From: Dasypus novemcinctus
Lineage: Eukaryota; Chordata; Mammalia; Cingulata; Dasypodidae
Length of the DNA: 64,000 bases
Reading direction: 5' to 3'
Assembly (NCBI RefSeq): GCF_030445035.2
Contig: NC_080694.1
Span: forward strand, 70,943,147-71,007,146
In this document: positions 61,774 to 64,000 of the stretch, one piece after another
Position numbering within the stretch: the stretch's first letter is position 1
Layout: each line of letters opens with the position of its first letter
The notes under the pieces: generated by a model
What the model saw: only the letters and a program-made list of their open reading frames with translations
Database searches by the model: none
What the model was told of the DNA's origin: nothing
Translations under genes and position numbers: made by a program

Positions 61774-64000
61774 TCATATCATTGAGGTCATGTAGTATTT
61801 GTCCTTCAAAGTCTGGGTTGCTTCACTCAACATAAGGTTCTCAAGATTCATCCATGTTATCACATGTGTTTGTAGTGTATTTGTTCTTACAGCCGAGTAG
61901 TATTCCATTGTGTGTATATACCACATTTTATTGATCCACTCATCTGTTGATGGGCATTTGGGTTGATTCCAACTTTTGGCAATAGTGAACAATGCTGCTA
62001 TGAACATTGGTGTACATATATCGGTTTGTGTCCTTGTTTTCAGTTCTGCTGGGTATATACCCAGCAGTGGTATTGCTGGGTCATATGGCAAATCTATGGC
62101 TAGTTTTTTGAGAAACCGCCATACTGTCCTCCAGAATGGTTGGATCCTTCTGCATTCCCACCAGCAGTGGATGAGTGTTCCCCTTCCTTCACATCCTCTC
62201 CAGCACTTGTATTCTTCTGTTTTTTTCATAACTGCCAATCTTATGGTTGTAAGATGGTATCTCATTGTAGTTTTGATTTGCATTTCCCTGATAGCTAGAG
62301 ATTTGGAACATTTTTTCATGTGCTTTCTTGCCATTTGTATTTCTTCTTCGGAGAAGTGTCTGTTTAAGTCTTTTTCCCATTTTTTAAATGGGTTGTTTAT
62401 CTTTTTATTTTCAAGATATAGGAGTTCTTTATATATGCAAGTTATAAGTTTCTTATCAGATATATGATTGCCAAATATTTTCTCCCACTGTGTGGGCTCC
62501 CTTTTTACTTTCTTGACAAACTCCTTTGAGGTGCAGAAGGCTTTAATTTTGAGGAAGTCCCATTTATCTATTAGTTCTTTTGCTGCTCGTGCTTTTGGTG
62601 AGATATTCATAAATCCATTTCCTATTACAAGGTCCTGTAGATGTTTCCCTACACTGCTTTCTAAGGTTTTTATGGTCTTGGCTCTTATATTTAGGTCTTT
62701 GATCCATCTTGAGTTGATCTTTGTATAAGGTGTGAGATGGTAATCCTCTTTCATTTTTCTACATATGGCTATCCAGTTCTCCAGACACCATTTGTTGAAT
62801 AGGCCACTGTCTCCCAATTGAGAGGGTTTGGTGGCTTTATCAAATATTATGTGGCTATATATGTGAGGTTCTATATCAGAGCTTTCAATTCGATTCCATT
62901 GGTCTATGTGTCTTTCCTTATGCCAATACCATGCTGTTTTCACCACCGTAGCTTTATAGTATGTTTTGAAGTCAGGTAGTGTGATTCCTCCAATTTCGTT
63001 TTTCTTTTTCAGTATGTCTTTGGCTATTCGGGGTCTCTTTCCTTTCCAAATAAATTTCATAGTTAGTTTTTCTAGTTCCTTAAAGAAGGCTGCGTTGATT
63101 TTTATTGGGATTGCATTGAATGTGTAGATCAATTTTGGTAGGATAGACATCTTAATAATGTTCAGTCTTCCTATCCATGAACAAGGAATAGTCTTCCATT
63201 TATTTAGGTCTTCTTTGATTTCCTTGAACAATCTTGTATAATTCTCGTTGTATAAGTTTTTTACCTCTTTAGTTAAATTTATTCCTAAGTATTTGATTTT
63301 TTTATTTACTATTGTGAATGGTATTTGTTTCTTGATTTCCTCCTGATCTTGCTCATTATTGGTGTACAGAAATGCTACTGATTTTTGCGCATTGATCTTA
63401 TAACCTGCGACTTTACTAAACTCATTTATGTGTTCTAGAATCTTCGTTGTAGATCTCTCAGGGTTTTCTATGTATAGGATCATGTCATCTGCAAATAATG
63501 AAATTTTGACTTCTTCCTTTCCAATTTGAATGCCTTTTATTTCTGGTTCTTGCCTCAGTGCTCGTGCAAGTACTTCTAAGACAATGTTAAATAGGAGCGG
63601 AGACAGTGGGCATCCTTGTCTTGTTCCTGAGTTTAGAGGGAAGGAGTCTAGGATTTCTCCATTGTAAACAATGTTGGCTTTAGGTTTTTCATATATACTC
63701 TTTATCATGTTCAAAAAATTCCCTTGTATTCCAATCTTTTGGAGTGTTTTTATCAAGAAAGGGTGCTGTATTTTGTCAAATGCTTTTTCTGCATCAATAG
63801 ATATAATCATGTGATTTTTTTCCTTCAATCTGTTTATATGGTGTATTACGTTGATTGATTTTCTTATGTTGAACCATCCTTGCATGCCTGGGATGAATCC
63901 CACTTGGTCGTGGTGTATAATACGTTTAATGTATTGTTGAATACGATTAGCAAGTATTTTGTTAAGTATTTTTGCGTCTAGGTTCATCAGAGAAATTGGT
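61774..64000 (-). CDS. L1 ORF2 protein, C-terminal two thirds, open
   Basis: ORF2p carries an endonuclease, a reverse transcriptase and a Cys-rich C-terminus; it nicks DNA and copies L1 RNA by target-primed reverse transcription. The frame is open from the window edge (it reads PISLMN just before the ATG at 63987) to the TGA at 61774. RT motifs in order: [15 protein letters not shown] (palm), [32 protein letters not shown] with the catalytic FADD (63480-63505), and GYKINAQKS. In the C-terminal part [20 protein letters not shown] and, near 62155-62220, the zinc-knuckle-like [20 protein letters not shown] with CX3CX7HX4C spacing. It ends [10 protein letters not shown]. No stop or frameshift is visible and all catalytic residues that lie in the window are kept. 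The endonuclease part is outside the window, so it is annotated as partial. Silent in most tissues if like other L1s. Confidence 0.93.
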   Translation of the reverse strand, partial: PISLMNLDAKILNKILANRIQQYIKRIIHHDQVGFIPGMQGWFNIRKSINVIHHINRLKEKNHMIISIDAEKAFDKIQHPFLIKTLQKIGIQGNFLNMIKSIYEKPKANIVYNGEILDSFPLNSGTRQGCPLSPLLFNIVLEVLARALRQEPEIKGIQIGKEEVKISLFADDMILYIENPERSTTKILEHINEFSKVAGYKINAQKSVAFLYTNNEQDQEEIKKQIPFTIVNKKIKYLGINLTKEVKNLYNENYTRLFKEIKEDLNKWKTIPCSWIGRLNIIKMSILPKLIYTFNAIPIKINAAFFKELEKLTMKFIWKGKRPRIAKDILKKKNEIGGITLPDFKTYYKATVVKTAWYWHKERHIDQWNRIESSDIEPHIYSHIIFDKATKPSQLGDSGLFNKWCLENWIAICRKMKEDYHLTPYTKINSRWIKDLNIRAKTIKTLESSVGKHLQDLVIGNGFMNISPKARAAKELIDKWDFLKIKAFCTSKEFVKKVKREPTQWEKIFGNHISDKKLITCIYKELLYLENKKINNPFKKWEKDLNRHFSEEEIQMARKHMKKCSKSLAIREMQIKTTMRYHLTTIRLAVMKKTEEYKCWRGCEGRGTLIHCWWECRRIQPFWRTVWRFLKKLAIDLPYDPAIPLLGIYPAELKTRTQTDICTPMFIAALFTIAKSWNQPKCPSTDEWINKMWYIHTMEYYSAVRTNTLQTHVITWMNLENLMLSEATQTLKDKYYMTSMI

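Larger units (their letters stand above)
58965..64000 (-). mobile_element. young L1 retrotransposon (copy 4), 3' part
   Basis: Minus-strand L1 continuing past the right edge. Poly-T tail 58970-58985, then the young terminus 'attcactttgtaataatatt', a 2.79-kb 3' UTR in two modules (58986-60700 and 60719-61773), and an open ORF2 (61774 to the edge). Absence of stops over more than 735 codons and the near-identical terminus at 5780 and 14397 indicate a recently active subfamily. The 5' half is outside the window, so full length and activity cannot be judged. A pure C/A-rich stretch lies at about 59035-59070. Confidence 0.93.

Noticed and set aside
61976-62467. 163-codon plus-strand frame
   Set aside because: Antisense of the open L1 ORF2.

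Overview
This is a non-coding-looking stretch of a mammalian nuclear genome built almost entirely from retrotransposons, with three broken olfactory receptor (OR) genes. The repeats point to a xenarthran, most likely an armadillo. Several copies (6318-6723, 23129-23505, 30200-30600, 37378-37727, 54985-55404) match the tRNA-Ala-derived DAS SINE type known from armadillos, and the L1 elements carry an unusually long 3' region not typical of primate or rodent L1. The species call is inferred from repeat recognition, not from a search.

Layout. 1-5110: an old minus-strand L1 (reverse transcriptase and ORF1 remnants, plus a 5' UTR made of tandem repeats), with a second L1 3' end inserted into its ORF1. 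5110-14000: an ERVL-like fragment broken up by an L1 and a DAS SINE, an L1 3' fragment, old L1, MIR and otherwise unrecognised DNA. 14016-15023: a minus-strand OR pseudogene carrying a 56-bp L1 insertion with a perfect 15-bp target-site duplication (TSD). 18670-26925 and 49440-57770: two direct copies of an ~8.3-kb segmental duplication, about 30.8 kb apart, each with one plus-strand OR pseudogene and each with its own later L1/SINE insertions. 26940-28920: rearranged L1 pieces. 30755-37135: a decayed minus-strand L1 close to full length. 40440-49435: a decayed plus-strand L1 close to full length, whose 3' end touches duplication copy 2. 58965-64000: the 3' part of a young minus-strand L1 whose ORF2 is open for more than 735 codons up to the window edge.

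No intact host protein gene is supported. The L1 ORF2 at the right edge is the only long reading frame. The window reads as the decayed part of an OR cluster: an OR-bearing block was duplicated, both copies are pseudogenes, and L1s and SINEs kept landing in and around them. The most notable structure is the L1 3' UTR, which in three independent copies consists of two successive L1-3'-end-like modules separated by an A-rich or AT-rich junction. Boundaries of old repeats are estimates by eye, usually good to tens of bases.
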